A stretch of DNA of 64,000 nt, taken from positions 62,001-126,000 of the forward strand of contig NZ_CAKXZS010000002.1 in the NCBI RefSeq assembly GCF_935822925.1, given 5' to 3'. Below the pieces are notes generated by a model that made no database searches, was not told the origin of the DNA, and saw nothing but the letters and a program-made list of their open reading frames with translations. The translations under genes and the position numbers were made by a program. Source of the stretch: Mesorhizobium ventifaucium. GTDB lineage: Bacteria; Pseudomonadota; Alphaproteobacteria; Rhizobiales; Rhizobiaceae. This document shows, piece after piece, positions 42,919 through 52,081 of the stretch. Numbering within the stretch: the first letter of the stretch is position 1; each line of letters begins with the position of its first letter.

Positions 42919-43686
42919 TCAGTGCCCAGCGCCGGCCTTTGCTTTTCTTCGACGTCGCGCCAGCATGTTGAGGCCCTCGACGAGGGCGGAAAAACCCATG
43001 GCGGCGTAGATGTAGCCCTTCGGCACATGGAAGCCCATGCCGTCGGCGATCAGCGTCATGCCGATCATCAGCAGGAAGCTCAGCGCCAGCATGACGATGC
43101 TGGGGTTCTTGGCGATGAAGTTGGCGAGCGGCCCGGCCGCCAGCATCATCACGGTGACCGCCACGATCACGGCGATGTACATGATGGCGATCTCGTCGGT
43201 CATGCCGACTGCGGTGATGATCGAATCGATCGAGAAGACGAGGTCGAGCAGCAGGATCTGAAAGACGGCGCCGGCCAGCGAAAGCTGCAGCGCCTCGCCT
43301 ATCATCGTGTCCTGGTGATCCTCGAGATCGACCGTGTGGTGGATTTCCTTGGTCGCTTTCCAGACGAGGAACAGGCCGCCTGCGATCAGGATCAGATCGC
43401 GCCAGGAGAAACCATGGCCGAAAGCGGTGAACACCGGCGCCGTCAACTGGACGATGATCGAGATGGTGGCAAGCAGCACCAGCCGCATGATCAGCGCCGC
43501 AGAAATGCCGATTCGCCGGGCGCGAGCCCTCTGCGCCTCCGGCAATTTGTTGGTCAGGATCGAGATGAAGATCAGATTGTCGATGCCGAGCACGACCTCC
43601 AGCACGATCAGCGTCAGCAACGCGACCCACGCGGTCGGATCGGAGACAAAGGCGAAATGCGGCGCCAGGAATTCGATGAGCTGCAT
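42919..43686 (-). CDS. TerC-family membrane protein
   Basis: A 255-residue polytopic membrane protein of the TerC family, with the conserved motifs [14 protein letters not shown] and [17 protein letters not shown] carrying membrane aspartates. TerC proteins are linked to manganese or calcium homeostasis and tellurite resistance. No tellurite operon is here, so the role is probably Mn/metal export. The next gene (44582) is separate. Confidence 0.88.
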   Translation of the reverse strand: MQLIEFLAPHFAFVSDPTAWVALLTLIVLEVVLGIDNLIFISILTNKLPEAQRARARRIGISAALIMRLVLLATISIIVQLTAPVFTAFGHGFSWRDLILIAGGLFLVWKATKEIHHTVDLEDHQDTMIGEALQLSLAGAVFQILLLDLVFSIDSIITAVGMTDEIAIMYIAVIVAVTVMMLAAGPLANFIAKNPSIVMLALSFLLMIGMTLIADGMGFHVPKGYIYAAMGFSALVEGLNMLARRRRKAKAGAGH

Positions 43687-43757
43687 GGAGGTCGTCCCCT
43701 CTTACGATCTAGAGCAGTGTCGCCGGCAATTAGGTATCGCAGGCGTTGATATCAATG

Positions 43758-44582
43758 TCACGACCAGAACGATGGCGCGGTTTCTTCGAGCCGCGGCCCG
43801 CGGCGAAACGGCGCAATCCGCTCGGTCAGGCCGCTGCGATCTGAAATGTCGACGCCGACGCCGCACAATGTCGCCGGGCCGCTCGCCGCCTCGAAGCGCC
43901 CTTTCGGCACCTTCGACAGAAACCGGTTGAGCGGCTCCTCCTTATCCATGCCTAGCGAAGAATCATAGTCGCCGCACATGCCGGCGTCTGAGATATAGCC
44001 GGTGCCGCCATTGAGGATATGGTGGTCGCCGGTCGGCTGATGTGTATGAGTGCCGACGACCAGGCTGGCGCGGCCGTCGACGAAGTGCGCAAAGCACATT
44101 TTCTCAGAGGTCGCCTCGGCATGGAAATCGATGACCGCGGCATCCGCCTGCTCGCCGAGCGGGCAGGCGGCAAGCTCGCGCTCGCCGGCCTGAAATGGAT
44201 CGTCGAGTTCGGGATGCATGAACACCCGGCCCATGATGTTGGCGACCAGAACGCGCGCGCCGTTCCTAGCGATGTAGACGCCGGAGCCCCGCCCCGGCGT
44301 GCCCTTGGGGAAATTGGACGGACGCAGGAAGCGTTCCTCGCGCGGCGCGAAAGCCAGCGCATCGCGCTGGTCCCACACATGGTTGCCGGTGGTGACGACA
44401 TCGGCACCCGCCGAGATCGTCTCGCGAAAGATCTCTTCGGTGATGCCGAAGCCGCCGGCGGCGTTCTCGCCGTTGACGATAACGAAGTCGAGTTTGAAAT
44501 CCGAGATCAGGCCGGGCAGTTGTTCCCACACCGCCGTGCGTCCCGTCTTGCCGACCATATCGCCGAGGAAGAGAAGTCTCAT
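43758..44582 (-). CDS. YmdB-family metallophosphoesterase
   Basis: A 274-residue phosphodiesterase of the YmdB (TIGR00282) family, with the N-terminal LFLGDMVGKTGR, IVNGENAAGG and TGNHVWD motifs that bind two metal ions. Bacillus YmdB hydrolyses 2',3'-cyclic nucleotides and affects biofilm development. The rhizobial function is unproven. It lies just downstream of the 5-formyl-THF cyclo-ligase gene on the same strand. Confidence 0.9.
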   Translation of the reverse strand: MRLLFLGDMVGKTGRTAVWEQLPGLISDFKLDFVIVNGENAAGGFGITEEIFRETISAGADVVTTGNHVWDQRDALAFAPREERFLRPSNFPKGTPGRGSGVYIARNGARVLVANIMGRVFMHPELDDPFQAGERELAACPLGEQADAAVIDFHAEATSEKMCFAHFVDGRASLVVGTHTHQPTGDHHILNGGTGYISDAGMCGDYDSSLGMDKEEPLNRFLSKVPKGRFEAASGPATLCGVGVDISDRSGLTERIAPFRRGPRLEETAPSFWS

Positions 44583-44663
44583 CTAAACATGATCCCGAAC
44601 CGAAGGTCAGCGAAGCAAAAAGCTGCATGACTTCCGGAAAAGACCATGCGTCCAGGAACTTAT

Positions 44664-45251
44664 CTACAATTTCGGCGCGAACCGGCGCAACCCGCTCTCG
44701 GTGAGTATTTCCGGAATGGTCACGTCATGCGGCTCGTCCGGCACCAGCGCCACCTCCTGGCAGTCGAAAGCAATGCCGATCAGCCGCGGCGGCTGCCCCT
44801 TGTCGACCAGCCGCGCGATGGCACGGTCGTAATAGCCGGCGCCGTAGCCGATACGATGGCCGCGCGCGTCGAAAGCCGCGAGCGGCACCAGCATCACCTG
44901 GGGATCGAGCACCTCGGCCTCTTCATGCGGCCCGACGGTGCCGAACCCCATGTCGATCATCGGTGCGCCGCGCACCAGTTCGCGAAAGACGATGGTGGTC
45001 TTGTCAAGAATCGCTGGCAGGCAAAGCCGTGCCCCGTTTTCGCGCAGCGCGAACATCAGCGGCCGGACGTCGACTTCCGAGCGCATCGGCCAGAAGCCGG
45101 AGACGATCTGGCCAGACTCTATCGCAACGCTGTCCCGCGCCGTCTCGGCCATTTCGAGCGCCGCTTCCACCCGCCAGAACGGATCGAGCGCGTCGCGGCG
45201 CCCGAGTGCTTCGCGTCGCAAATGTCTTTTCAGGACTTTCGAGGATGTCAT
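44664..45251 (-). CDS. 5-formyltetrahydrofolate cyclo-ligase
   Basis: A 195-residue enzyme (MTHFS, YgfA/fau family) that converts 5-formyl-THF to 5,10-methenyl-THF using ATP. The family C-terminal GYGAGYYDRAI nucleotide-binding loop is present, and the basic N-terminus LKRHLRREALGRRDAL is typical. The ATG at 45251 is chosen over the open frame to 45359. A 6S-RNA-like gene lies upstream on the same strand, the classic ssrS-fau order. Confidence 0.91.
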   Translation of the reverse strand: MTSSKVLKRHLRREALGRRDALDPFWRVEAALEMAETARDSVAIESGQIVSGFWPMRSEVDVRPLMFALRENGARLCLPAILDKTTIVFRELVRGAPMIDMGFGTVGPHEEAEVLDPQVMLVPLAAFDARGHRIGYGAGYYDRAIARLVDKGQPPRLIGIAFDCQEVALVPDEPHDVTIPEILTESGLRRFAPKL

Positions 45252-45361
45252 GCGCCGACGGTAGAAAAAGTCAGATTTGGATGGAGTTTTAGGAGCGACG
45301 CTTTCCACCGCACGGTCCACCGAATTTGAGTGGATCCTTTGCATCGAGTGACGATCCACAC

Positions 45362-45506
45362 AACCGGTGGAGAGAGCGATCCCGGGAACCTACAAAGTAG
45401 GTGGGCGCCGTATGAGAAAACCCACGGGTCTTCCCAGGGACAGCTCCCTAGGGATCATTAAGGCCCCGGGGAAAAATGTTCTCCTGCCGGGAAGCGCAGA
45501 CCGTCT
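45362..45506 (-). ncRNA. ssrS: Probable 6S RNA (ssrS)
   Basis: A minus-strand region immediately upstream of the fau-type gene, the conserved ssrS-fau position, contains long complementary stretches. GATCCC (45450-45455) pairs with GGGATC (45378-45383), and the CCCACCTAC/GTAGG hairpin at 45393-45413 and the GGGTTTTCTC segment look like a 6S bubble. A TATA-like box (CTATAT) at 45513-45518 precedes the proposed 5' end. Ends are approximate, and homology has not been tested. Confidence 0.65.
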
Positions 45507-45686
45507 TGCCCAATATAGGCCGACGATCGACCAAGCGCCATAGAGACGGCCATGCTCGGTGGCTTAATTCGTCACAAAGCCCTGCCTGGGAGTTTCCTGG
45601 CACAAGGTTTCACCGCGCCCTCGCCGCTGCGCCTTGCGCAGGCTGGACTGTCTCCTTACGGTTGCCATCAAAACCGAGGAGCAAGA

Positions 45687-46526
45687 ATGCGTTTCGAAGG
45701 CACGGCGGCCTATGTCGCCGACAAGGATCTGATGGTGGCGGTCAACGCGGCGATCGCGCTGGAGCGGCCATTGCTGGTCAAGGGCGAGCCTGGCACCGGC
45801 AAGACCGAACTGGCCAGGCAAGTGTCGGCGGCGCTCGGCCTCGAGCTGATCGAATGGCACGTCAAGTCGACGACAAGGGCGCAGCAGGGCCTCTACGAGT
45901 ATGATGCCGTCTCGCGGCTGCGCGACAGCCAGCTCGGCGACGAGCGCTTCAACGACATCAGCAACTACATCAAACGCGGCAAGCTGTGGGTCGCCTTCGC
46001 GACGGCCAGGAAGGTCGTGCTTCTGATCGACGAGATCGACAAGGCTGACATCGAGTTCCCCAACGATCTGTTGCAGGAGCTCGATAGGATGGAGTTCTTC
46101 GTCTATGAGACCGGCGAGACGATCCGCGCCGCTGTACGCCCGATCGTCATTATCACCTCCAACAACGAGAAGGAACTGCCGGACGCCTTCTTGCGCCGCT
46201 GCTTCTTCCACTATATCCGCTTTCCCGACGTCGAGACGCTGCATCGGATCGTCGACGTGCACTATCCCGGCATCAAGCAGAACCTGGTGCGCGCCGCACT
46301 CACCCAGTTCTACGAGATCCGCGAGGTGCCGGGCCTGAAGAAAAAGCCGTCGACCTCCGAGGCGCTCGACTGGATCCGTCTGCTCGTTGCCGACGATATC
46401 GCGCCCGAGGATTTGCGCGCCGACCCGAAAAACGCACTGCCCAAGCTGCACGGCGCGCTGTTGAAGAACGAACAGGACGTGCATCTGTTCGAGCGACTGG
46501 CCTTTATGGCGAGAAGGCAGGGGTGA
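45687..46526 (+). CDS. MoxR-family AAA+ ATPase
   Basis: A 279-residue MoxR-type AAA+ ATPase with Walker A GEPGTGKTEL (about residues 33-42), Walker B LLIDEIDKAD and sensor ITSNNEKELPDAFLRRC. MoxR ATPases act as chaperones for metal or cofactor insertion with VWA partners. The expected VWA partner (CoxE-like, 47462) lies about 940 bp downstream, separated by a GNAT gene and an orphan HicB. The ATG at 45687 follows GAGGAGC. Confidence 0.88.
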   Translation: MRFEGTAAYVADKDLMVAVNAAIALERPLLVKGEPGTGKTELARQVSAALGLELIEWHVKSTTRAQQGLYEYDAVSRLRDSQLGDERFNDISNYIKRGKLWVAFATARKVVLLIDEIDKADIEFPNDLLQELDRMEFFVYETGETIRAAVRPIVIITSNNEKELPDAFLRRCFFHYIRFPDVETLHRIVDVHYPGIKQNLVRAALTQFYEIREVPGLKKKPSTSEALDWIRLLVADDIAPEDLRADPKNALPKLHGALLKNEQDVHLFERLAFMARRQG

Positions 46527-46704
46527 GGAGCGGTCGGCCAAAGCCGACGAAAAACCAACGATTTGGCTTTTCGAGCGACAAACGCCCGAAGCCATAGCGG
46601 AGGTCCGGGCATGCGGCGGGCGGACAGCGCTTTCCCGTTGCTGGACCGTTGCCGCCGTCCGGGCACCGGGGCAGCCTGGGCTCGAAGCTTCGGAAGGAAA
46701 TGAA

Positions 46705-47151
46705 ATGACCGAGATCACCGTCCGCCCACTGGCGCAATCCGACCACGCCGACTGGCAGCGCCTGTGGACTGCCTACCTCACCTTCTACGAAACCAAGCTG
46801 CCGGAAGACGTCTACGCCGTCACCTGGAAGCGGCTGTTCACGGTGGGTGAGTTCGAGCCGAAGGGGTTCATCGCCACCCTCGACGGCAAGGCGGTCGGCC
46901 TCACCCATTACCTCTACCATCGCTCCTGCTGGTCCGAAAAAAACAACTGCTATCTGCAGGATCTGTTCGCCGACCCGGATGTGCGCGGCAAGGGCGTCGG
47001 TGCCGCCCTGATCGAAGCCGTCAAGCAGGAAGCCGGCAAGATCGGCGTCAAGAACGTCTACTGGATGACGCACGAGACCAACACCACCGCGCGCAAGCTC
47101 TACGATCACGTGGCGCGGCGGACTGGCTTCATCGAGTATGATTTGATGTGA
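46705..47151 (+). CDS. GNAT-family N-acetyltransferase
   Basis: A 148-residue GNAT protein with motif A LQDLFADPDVRGKGVGAALIEAV for acetyl-CoA binding and a C-terminal motif around YDHVARRTGF. The acceptor substrate is unknown. A GGAAATGAA start context supports the ATG at 46705. It sits between moxR and coxE-type genes. Confidence 0.88.
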   Translation: MTEITVRPLAQSDHADWQRLWTAYLTFYETKLPEDVYAVTWKRLFTVGEFEPKGFIATLDGKAVGLTHYLYHRSCWSEKNNCYLQDLFADPDVRGKGVGAALIEAVKQEAGKIGVKNVYWMTHETNTTARKLYDHVARRTGFIEYDLM

Positions 47152-47197
47152 TGAACGGTCGATCGCCCGGCTTGCCGGATGGGATTAGGGAGGAATC

Positions 47198-47458
47198 ATG
47201 ACGCACTATGTCGGAATTCTTGACGGCGCAGATTATGTCTGGGGAGTGCGGGTGCCCGATCTTCCCGGCTGCCACGGCGGCGGCGCAAGCCCCGAGGAAG
47301 CAATTGCCGCCGCGACGTCGGCCACGCACGAATGGATCGAAGCACGTATTGCAAAGCACTTACCCATACCCAACCCAAGTACGGCAGCGGATTTGCTGCG
47401 ATCCGGCGAAATCGACAGGTCCGGGCGTGAATCCGCCGTGATCATGAGGCACAGATAG
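47198..47458 (+). CDS. HicB-like protein without a HicA partner
   Basis: An 86-residue HicB-type protein (YVGILDGADYVWGVRVPDLPGCHGGGASPEEAI): the partial RNase-H-like fold of HicB antitoxins. A GGGAGGAATC ribosome-binding site precedes the ATG. No HicA toxin lies on either side and there is no clear C-terminal DNA-binding domain, so it is an orphan or a truncated remnant. It lies 3 bp before the CoxE-like start. Confidence 0.8.
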   Translation: MTHYVGILDGADYVWGVRVPDLPGCHGGGASPEEAIAAATSATHEWIEARIAKHLPIPNPSTAADLLRSGEIDRSGRESAVIMRHR

Positions 47459-47461
47459 CAA

Positions 47462-48652
47462 TTGTTCATCCCCTTCTTCCTCGAACTGAAGGCTGCGCGG
47501 GTTCCGGTCTCGCTGCGGGAATATCTGTCGCTGCTGGAAGGGCTGGAGGCAGGGCTGGTCGACTATGACGTCGAGGGTTTTTACTATCTCGCCCGCTCGG
47601 CACTGGTGAAGGACGAGCGTCACATCAACCGTTTCGATCAGGTCTTTTCGCACGTTTTCAAGGGCGTTGAAGCGCTGGCAGGCGAAAACCCGGTCGACGT
47701 CGAAAACATCCCGGAGGAATGGCTGCGGCGGCTTGCCGAAAAGCACCTGAGCGACGAAGAGAAAAAGCTGGTCGAGGCGCTCGGCGGTTTCGAGAAGCTG
47801 ATGGAGACGCTGAAGAAGCGGCTGGAGGAACAGAAGGGCCGCCACCAGGGCGGGTCGAAATGGATCGGCACCGGCGGCACCTCACCCTTCGGCGCCTATG
47901 GCTACAATCCGGAAGGCGTTCGCATCGGCCAGCATGAGAGCCGCAACCGCCGCGCGGTGAAGGTCTGGGACAAGCGTGAGTTCAGGAATTTCGACGATGC
48001 CGTCGAGCTCGGCACCCGAAACATCAAGATCGCGCTAAAACGCCTGCGCCGCTGGGTGCGCGAAGGCGCCGAGGAGGAGTTCGACCTGCCCGGCACCATC
48101 CACGCGACGGCCGAGCACGGCTATCTCGACGTGCAGACACGGCCCGAGCGGCGCAACGCCGTGAAGCTGCTGATGTTCTTCGATGTCGGCGGCTCGATGG
48201 ACGATCACATCAGAAGTGTCGAGGAGCTGTTTTCCGCCGCCCGCGCCGAATTCCGCCAGCTCGAATATTTCTACTTCCACAACTGCCTCTACGAGCGTGT
48301 GTGGAAGGACAATCGCCGCCGCCATGCGGAGGTGATTCCGACTTTCGACCTCCTCCACAAATACGGTCCGGACTACAAGGTGATCGTCGTCGGCGATGCC
48401 TCGATGAGCCCCTATGAGATCGCGCATCCCGGCGGCTCGGTCGAGCACTGGAACCCGGAGGCCGGCGTGGTCTGGCTCGGCCGCCTGCTGCAGCAATGGC
48501 CGAACGCGGTATGGCTCAACCCCGAAAGCGAAAAGCACTGGGGTTTTACCCATTCGATCGCCATGATCCGCGATATCTTTGGCGGCCGCATGTTTCCGCT
48601 GACGCTCGCCGGGCTCGAGGCCGCGACGAAGCAGCTTTCAAGGAAGCACTGA
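47462..48652 (+). CDS. VWA-domain CoxE-like protein
   Basis: A 396-residue CoxE-like protein with a VWA domain in its C-terminal half. The metal site is DVGGSM (Gly replaces Ser of the usual DxSxS), and VIVVGDASMSP follows. CoxE-type proteins work with MoxR ATPases in maturing metalloenzymes. It starts with TTG at 47462, three bases after the HicB stop, and its stop is followed directly by the next ATG. Confidence 0.84.
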   Translation: MFIPFFLELKAARVPVSLREYLSLLEGLEAGLVDYDVEGFYYLARSALVKDERHINRFDQVFSHVFKGVEALAGENPVDVENIPEEWLRRLAEKHLSDEEKKLVEALGGFEKLMETLKKRLEEQKGRHQGGSKWIGTGGTSPFGAYGYNPEGVRIGQHESRNRRAVKVWDKREFRNFDDAVELGTRNIKIALKRLRRWVREGAEEEFDLPGTIHATAEHGYLDVQTRPERRNAVKLLMFFDVGGSMDDHIRSVEELFSAARAEFRQLEYFYFHNCLYERVWKDNRRRHAEVIPTFDLLHKYGPDYKVIVVGDASMSPYEIAHPGGSVEHWNPEAGVVWLGRLLQQWPNAVWLNPESEKHWGFTHSIAMIRDIFGGRMFPLTLAGLEAATKQLSRKH

Positions 48653-49474
48653 ATGGGACCACGCAAAACAGGACGGCCGACCTGTTTCCTTTGCATGCAG
48701 TGTGGCGTCCAGTTCACGGCGGCAGCCGCGCCGCCGCAACATTGCCCGATCTGCGAGGACGAGCGGCAATATGTGCGTTGGGAGGGCCAGGCCTGGATCA
48801 CGCCGGAAGAGCTCGCCGCCGGGCATCGGGTCGTGATGAAAGACGACGCCGGCGTGCTCGCCTTCGGCATCGAGCCGCGCTTCGCCATCGGTCAGCGGGC
48901 GCTGCTGGCACATACGCCGCACGGCCATGTGCTGTGGGACTGCATCTCGATGGTCAGCGACGAGGCGGTGACCGAAATCAATCGACGAGGCGGCCTGGCC
49001 GCGATCGCCATTTCGCACTGCCATTATTATTCGGCAATGGTCGAGTGGAGCGAAGCGTTTGGCGGCGTGCCAATCTATCTGCATGCCGATGACCGCAACT
49101 GGATCATGCGGCCGCATCCGGCTGTCATCAGCTGGGAGGGCGAGACGCGCGCCCTAAACCCGTCGCTGACCCTTATCCGTTGCGGCGGTCACTTTGCCGG
49201 TGGCCAAGTGCTGCACTGGAAGCGCGACAGCGGCGACGCCATCCTGGCCGGCGATATCTTGCAGGTGACGCCAACCCGCCGCGACGTCAGCTTCATGTAC
49301 AGCTACCCGAACTACATCCCGCTCAATGCGGCGAGGGTACTCCGCATCGCGTCGGCACTGGAGCCTTTCGCATTCGACCATATCTATGGCGCATGGTGGA
49401 ACCAGAACGTCATCGGCGATGCAAAGACGGCATTTGCAAGGTCTGTTGCGCGGTATCTCGCAGCGATCGCCTGA
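48653..49474 (+). CDS. MBL-fold protein with N-terminal cysteine cluster
   Basis: A 273-residue metallo-beta-lactamase-fold protein. The N-terminus has a zinc-ribbon-like cysteine set (Cys11, 14, 17, 31, 34: TCFLCMQCG ... CPIC). The MBL metal motif is HCHYYSAM, where the usual H-x-H-x-D-H is degenerate, with a later CGGHFAGG and DILQV. It may bind one metal or none. It follows the CoxE-like gene directly. Confidence 0.78.
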   Translation: MGPRKTGRPTCFLCMQCGVQFTAAAAPPQHCPICEDERQYVRWEGQAWITPEELAAGHRVVMKDDAGVLAFGIEPRFAIGQRALLAHTPHGHVLWDCISMVSDEAVTEINRRGGLAAIAISHCHYYSAMVEWSEAFGGVPIYLHADDRNWIMRPHPAVISWEGETRALNPSLTLIRCGGHFAGGQVLHWKRDSGDAILAGDILQVTPTRRDVSFMYSYPNYIPLNAARVLRIASALEPFAFDHIYGAWWNQNVIGDAKTAFARSVARYLAAIA

Positions 49475-49583
49475 GGAATTCTTCGCGGCAGGATTGGAAA
49501 TATGGGCAAACGCCGTAACAAATGCCTATTTTAGGCGAAGTTGGGAAGACAACCCCAATAGCGGCACGAGCTAAGAGGCAAAA

Positions 49584-49988
49584 ATGGATAGTCACACCTA
49601 CCCTGTCACCCGCACCGATGCCGAATGGCGCGCCCGGCTGACGCCGGAGCAATATGCGGTGATGCGTAATCACGGCACCGAGCGGCCGGGCAGCTGCGCC
49701 CTGCTCCACGAGAAGCGCGCCGGCACTTTTTCCTGCGTCGGCTGCGGCCAGCCCTTGTTCGAATCCAAGCTGAAGTTCGAGAGCGGCACCGGCTGGCCGA
49801 GCTTCAACGATCCGGTGCCCGGTTCGGTCGAGACGACCGTCGACCGCAGCTACGGCATGGTCCGCACCGAATGCCACTGCGCCCGCTGCGGCAGCCATCT
49901 CGGCCACGTCTTCGAGGACGGCCCGCCGCCGACCGGCCTGCGCTATTGCATCAACGGGGTCGCACTGAAATTCGAGCCGGCTGCCTGA
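49584..49988 (+). CDS. msrB: Peptide-methionine (R)-S-oxide reductase MsrB
   Basis: A 134-residue MsrB that reduces methionine-R-sulfoxide. Two zinc CxxC pairs are present (CVGCGQ and CARCGSH), the catalytic region is [11 protein letters not shown] (catalytic Cys), and the substrate segment GTGWPSF is conserved. The ATG at 49584 follows AAGAGGCAAAA. Confidence 0.95.
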   Translation: MDSHTYPVTRTDAEWRARLTPEQYAVMRNHGTERPGSCALLHEKRAGTFSCVGCGQPLFESKLKFESGTGWPSFNDPVPGSVETTVDRSYGMVRTECHCARCGSHLGHVFEDGPPPTGLRYCINGVALKFEPAA

Positions 49989-50062
49989 TTGCAATTCAAG
50001 GTTGTGCAATTCAGCGTTGTCAAAGGACGGCTTCGCCGGCCTTTGCCGGCAGCACTGTCCTG

Positions 50063-50407
50063 TCAGATCACCACCACCAACATCAGCCACAGCACAGCGC
50101 CCAGCGTCATCAGCGAAGCCTTCACGCCGCCGGATTTCTCGGCTGTCCGCCACACCGCAAAGGTCAGAAAGAAATTGTACGGCACCGGCGCGAAATGCAC
50201 CGCCAGAACGAGAGCGAGCGGCAGCTTCAGCCCGAGCAGGATCAGCGCCAGCACCGACACTGCGATGTTGATCGCCGTGCCGACAAGGACAAGATCGCGC
50301 CAGAACAGTCGGTCGAGCGGCGCCGTGCCTTGCCAGCGCGAGCGGAAGAAACCCGCCGCACGGCCTGCCTTGCCGTTTTCGCTTTCGAAAGTCTCTGGCG
50401 CACTCAT
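50063..50407 (-). CDS. Hypothetical membrane protein
   Basis: A 114-residue protein with a polar N-terminal third (to about residue 35) and three hydrophobic helices (about 38-60, 65-85 and 92-113). The segment VHFAPVPYNFFLTFAVWRTA is the most distinctive; I cannot name the family. It is convergent with msrB. Confidence 0.6.
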   Translation of the reverse strand: MSAPETFESENGKAGRAAGFFRSRWQGTAPLDRLFWRDLVLVGTAINIAVSVLALILLGLKLPLALVLAVHFAPVPYNFFLTFAVWRTAEKSGGVKASLMTLGAVLWLMLVVVI

Positions 50408-50620
50408 CGATGCGGCTTTCTCTCATTCGACAGCCGCAGAGATTTCCAAAGCAAGCCTGTCGACGCAAGTCGATCATCGGCACGCAAGCGTATGATTTGG
50501 AAGATTGTCATCAAACGGTCGTGAAACCTTTCTACGTCGCCCTTGTCGGCATCTCGGCAAAGACACCTTGCCGGAATCTGCCGCCCCCATCATCCAGTCG
50601 CCTGCCAAGGAGGTCTTGAG

Positions 50621-51130
50621 ATGAGCGATAATGTCTACAACGTGCTGTTTCTTTGCAACGCCAATTCGGCACGGTCGATCATGGCGGAAGCCATCCTCAA
50701 TCGGATCGGTGCCGGCAGGTTCAAGGCCTTTTCCGCCGGTTCGCGGCCGAAGGGCGAGGTCAATCCCTACGCATTGCAGCTGCTCGAAAGCCTCAACCAC
50801 GATACCAGCTTCGCCCGTTCGAAAGGCTGGGACGAGTTTGCCGAGTCCGACGCGCCGGAAATGAATTTCATCTTCACGCTTTGCGACACCACCGCGAATG
50901 AATCCTGTCCGATCTGGCCGGGTCATCCGATGACCGCGCTCTGGTCTATACCCGACCCAGCCAAGGCAGAGGGCACCGAAGCCGAACTGCATCTTGCCTT
51001 TGCCGATGCCTATCGCATGCTCAACAACCGCATTTCGCTGTTGGTAAATCTACGGATGGACGCGCTCAACCATCTGGCGCTTCAGCAGCATCTCGACGAG
51101 ATCGGCCGGGATACGGCGAAGCCGAACTAA
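50621..51130 (+). CDS. Arsenate-reductase-like low-molecular-weight phosphatase
   Basis: A 169-residue LMW-PTP-family protein of the arsenate reductase type. The P-loop is CNANSAR (Cys12 to Arg18, CX5R), followed by SIMAEAIL, and a later WSIPDPA provides the general-acid aspartate. Thioredoxin-linked ArsC needs two more cysteines, which are present in ETLCD-type (TLCDTTANESC) positions. The ATG at 50621 follows AAGGAGG. No ArsR/acr3 neighbours are visible. Confidence 0.85.
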   Translation: MSDNVYNVLFLCNANSARSIMAEAILNRIGAGRFKAFSAGSRPKGEVNPYALQLLESLNHDTSFARSKGWDEFAESDAPEMNFIFTLCDTTANESCPIWPGHPMTALWSIPDPAKAEGTEAELHLAFADAYRMLNNRISLLVNLRMDALNHLALQQHLDEIGRDTAKPN

Positions 51131-51156
51131 ACCCAAACCGCCGACAGGCAGGCGAT

Positions 51157-51612
51157 TCACGAACCGGCTTCGCCAGCCTCGCCGAGAACCTCGGCAACGG
51201 CGCGCTCGAAACGCGATGCCTCCGTCACCAGCCAGTCGGCCATGGCCGGCCAATTGTCCTCGGCAAAACAGTTCACGCGCCACAGCGAATTGATGCCGAG
51301 GCCCTCGCAGCTCTGTTCCGGCCTAAGCTTCAACCTGGCTTCGATCGCCGGCTGGAACGGCTTCAACCGCGACCAGGCTTCCGTGGCGCCGAACTTCTTG
51401 TTGCGGCCGAAGAAGACGCCGACATGGTTCTGCGCCGGCGCGACATACATGGAAAGGACCAATGCGAAGTCGGGCAGCCCGCGCTGCCAGAACCAGGGTC
51501 CGCGTCGCGCCAACAGAGGCCTTTCTTCCGGATGCCGTTCCGCGAACAGCGTCCAGAAGCCGCGTTGGCGGAACTCAGAGGCGCGGCGGCCGCCAAAGTC
51601 GAATTCGCTCAT
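51157..51612 (-). CDS. Hypothetical protein
   Basis: A 151-residue protein, aromatic-rich, with no domain I can name with confidence; segments such as VGVFFGRNKKFGATEAWSRL and WRVNCFAEDNW recall DUF4268-type proteins. It lies 48 bp from the gapR stop on the same strand. Confidence 0.55.
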   Translation of the reverse strand: MSEFDFGGRRASEFRQRGFWTLFAERHPEERPLLARRGPWFWQRGLPDFALVLSMYVAPAQNHVGVFFGRNKKFGATEAWSRLKPFQPAIEARLKLRPEQSCEGLGINSLWRVNCFAEDNWPAMADWLVTEASRFERAVAEVLGEAGEAGS

Positions 51613-51660
51613 GGTTCGACCCGTTGCGAGCGCAACCGGCGCCCAGGGCTGTTACCAGCC

Positions 51661-51921
51661 TTACACCATGCCGAGTGCGGCTTTGTAGAGGTCGAGGATG
51701 GTTTCCTCCTCTTGCCGCTCAGCCTGGTCCTTTTTGCGCAGCCGGATGATCGACCGCATCGCCTTGGTGTCGAAGCCCGTGCCCTTGGCCTCGGCGAACA
51801 CTTCCTTGATGTCGTCGGCGATCGTCTTCTTCTCTTCCTCGAGCCGCTCGATGCGCTCGATGAAGGCTCGCAGCTGGCCGGCGGCAACAGTCTGGCTGGT
51901 CTCGGTGATGTCGTCGGCCAT
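51661..51921 (-). CDS. gapR: GapR-family nucleoid protein (DUF2312)
   Basis: An 86-residue coiled-coil protein of the DUF2312/UPF0335 family that includes Caulobacter GapR, which binds overtwisted DNA ahead of polymerases and aids chromosome replication. The helical sequence ([20 protein letters not shown]) is highly family-like. Confidence 0.92.
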   Translation of the reverse strand: MADDITETSQTVAAGQLRAFIERIERLEEEKKTIADDIKEVFAEAKGTGFDTKAMRSIIRLRKKDQAERQEEETILDLYKAALGMV

Positions 51922-52081
51922 TTTTTCTCCGCGTCGCTTTCCATGCCGCGACTCAGGGACCGTCGCGGCGAATTTGCAGCGGTTCGATGCCCGACCGGAG
52001 GCGACCGGTCAAGCTGTTATCGATGCGGCATGAAGGGCTACCGCCAGACACAGACAACTCTGCCTGGGCAACATTTCTGTC

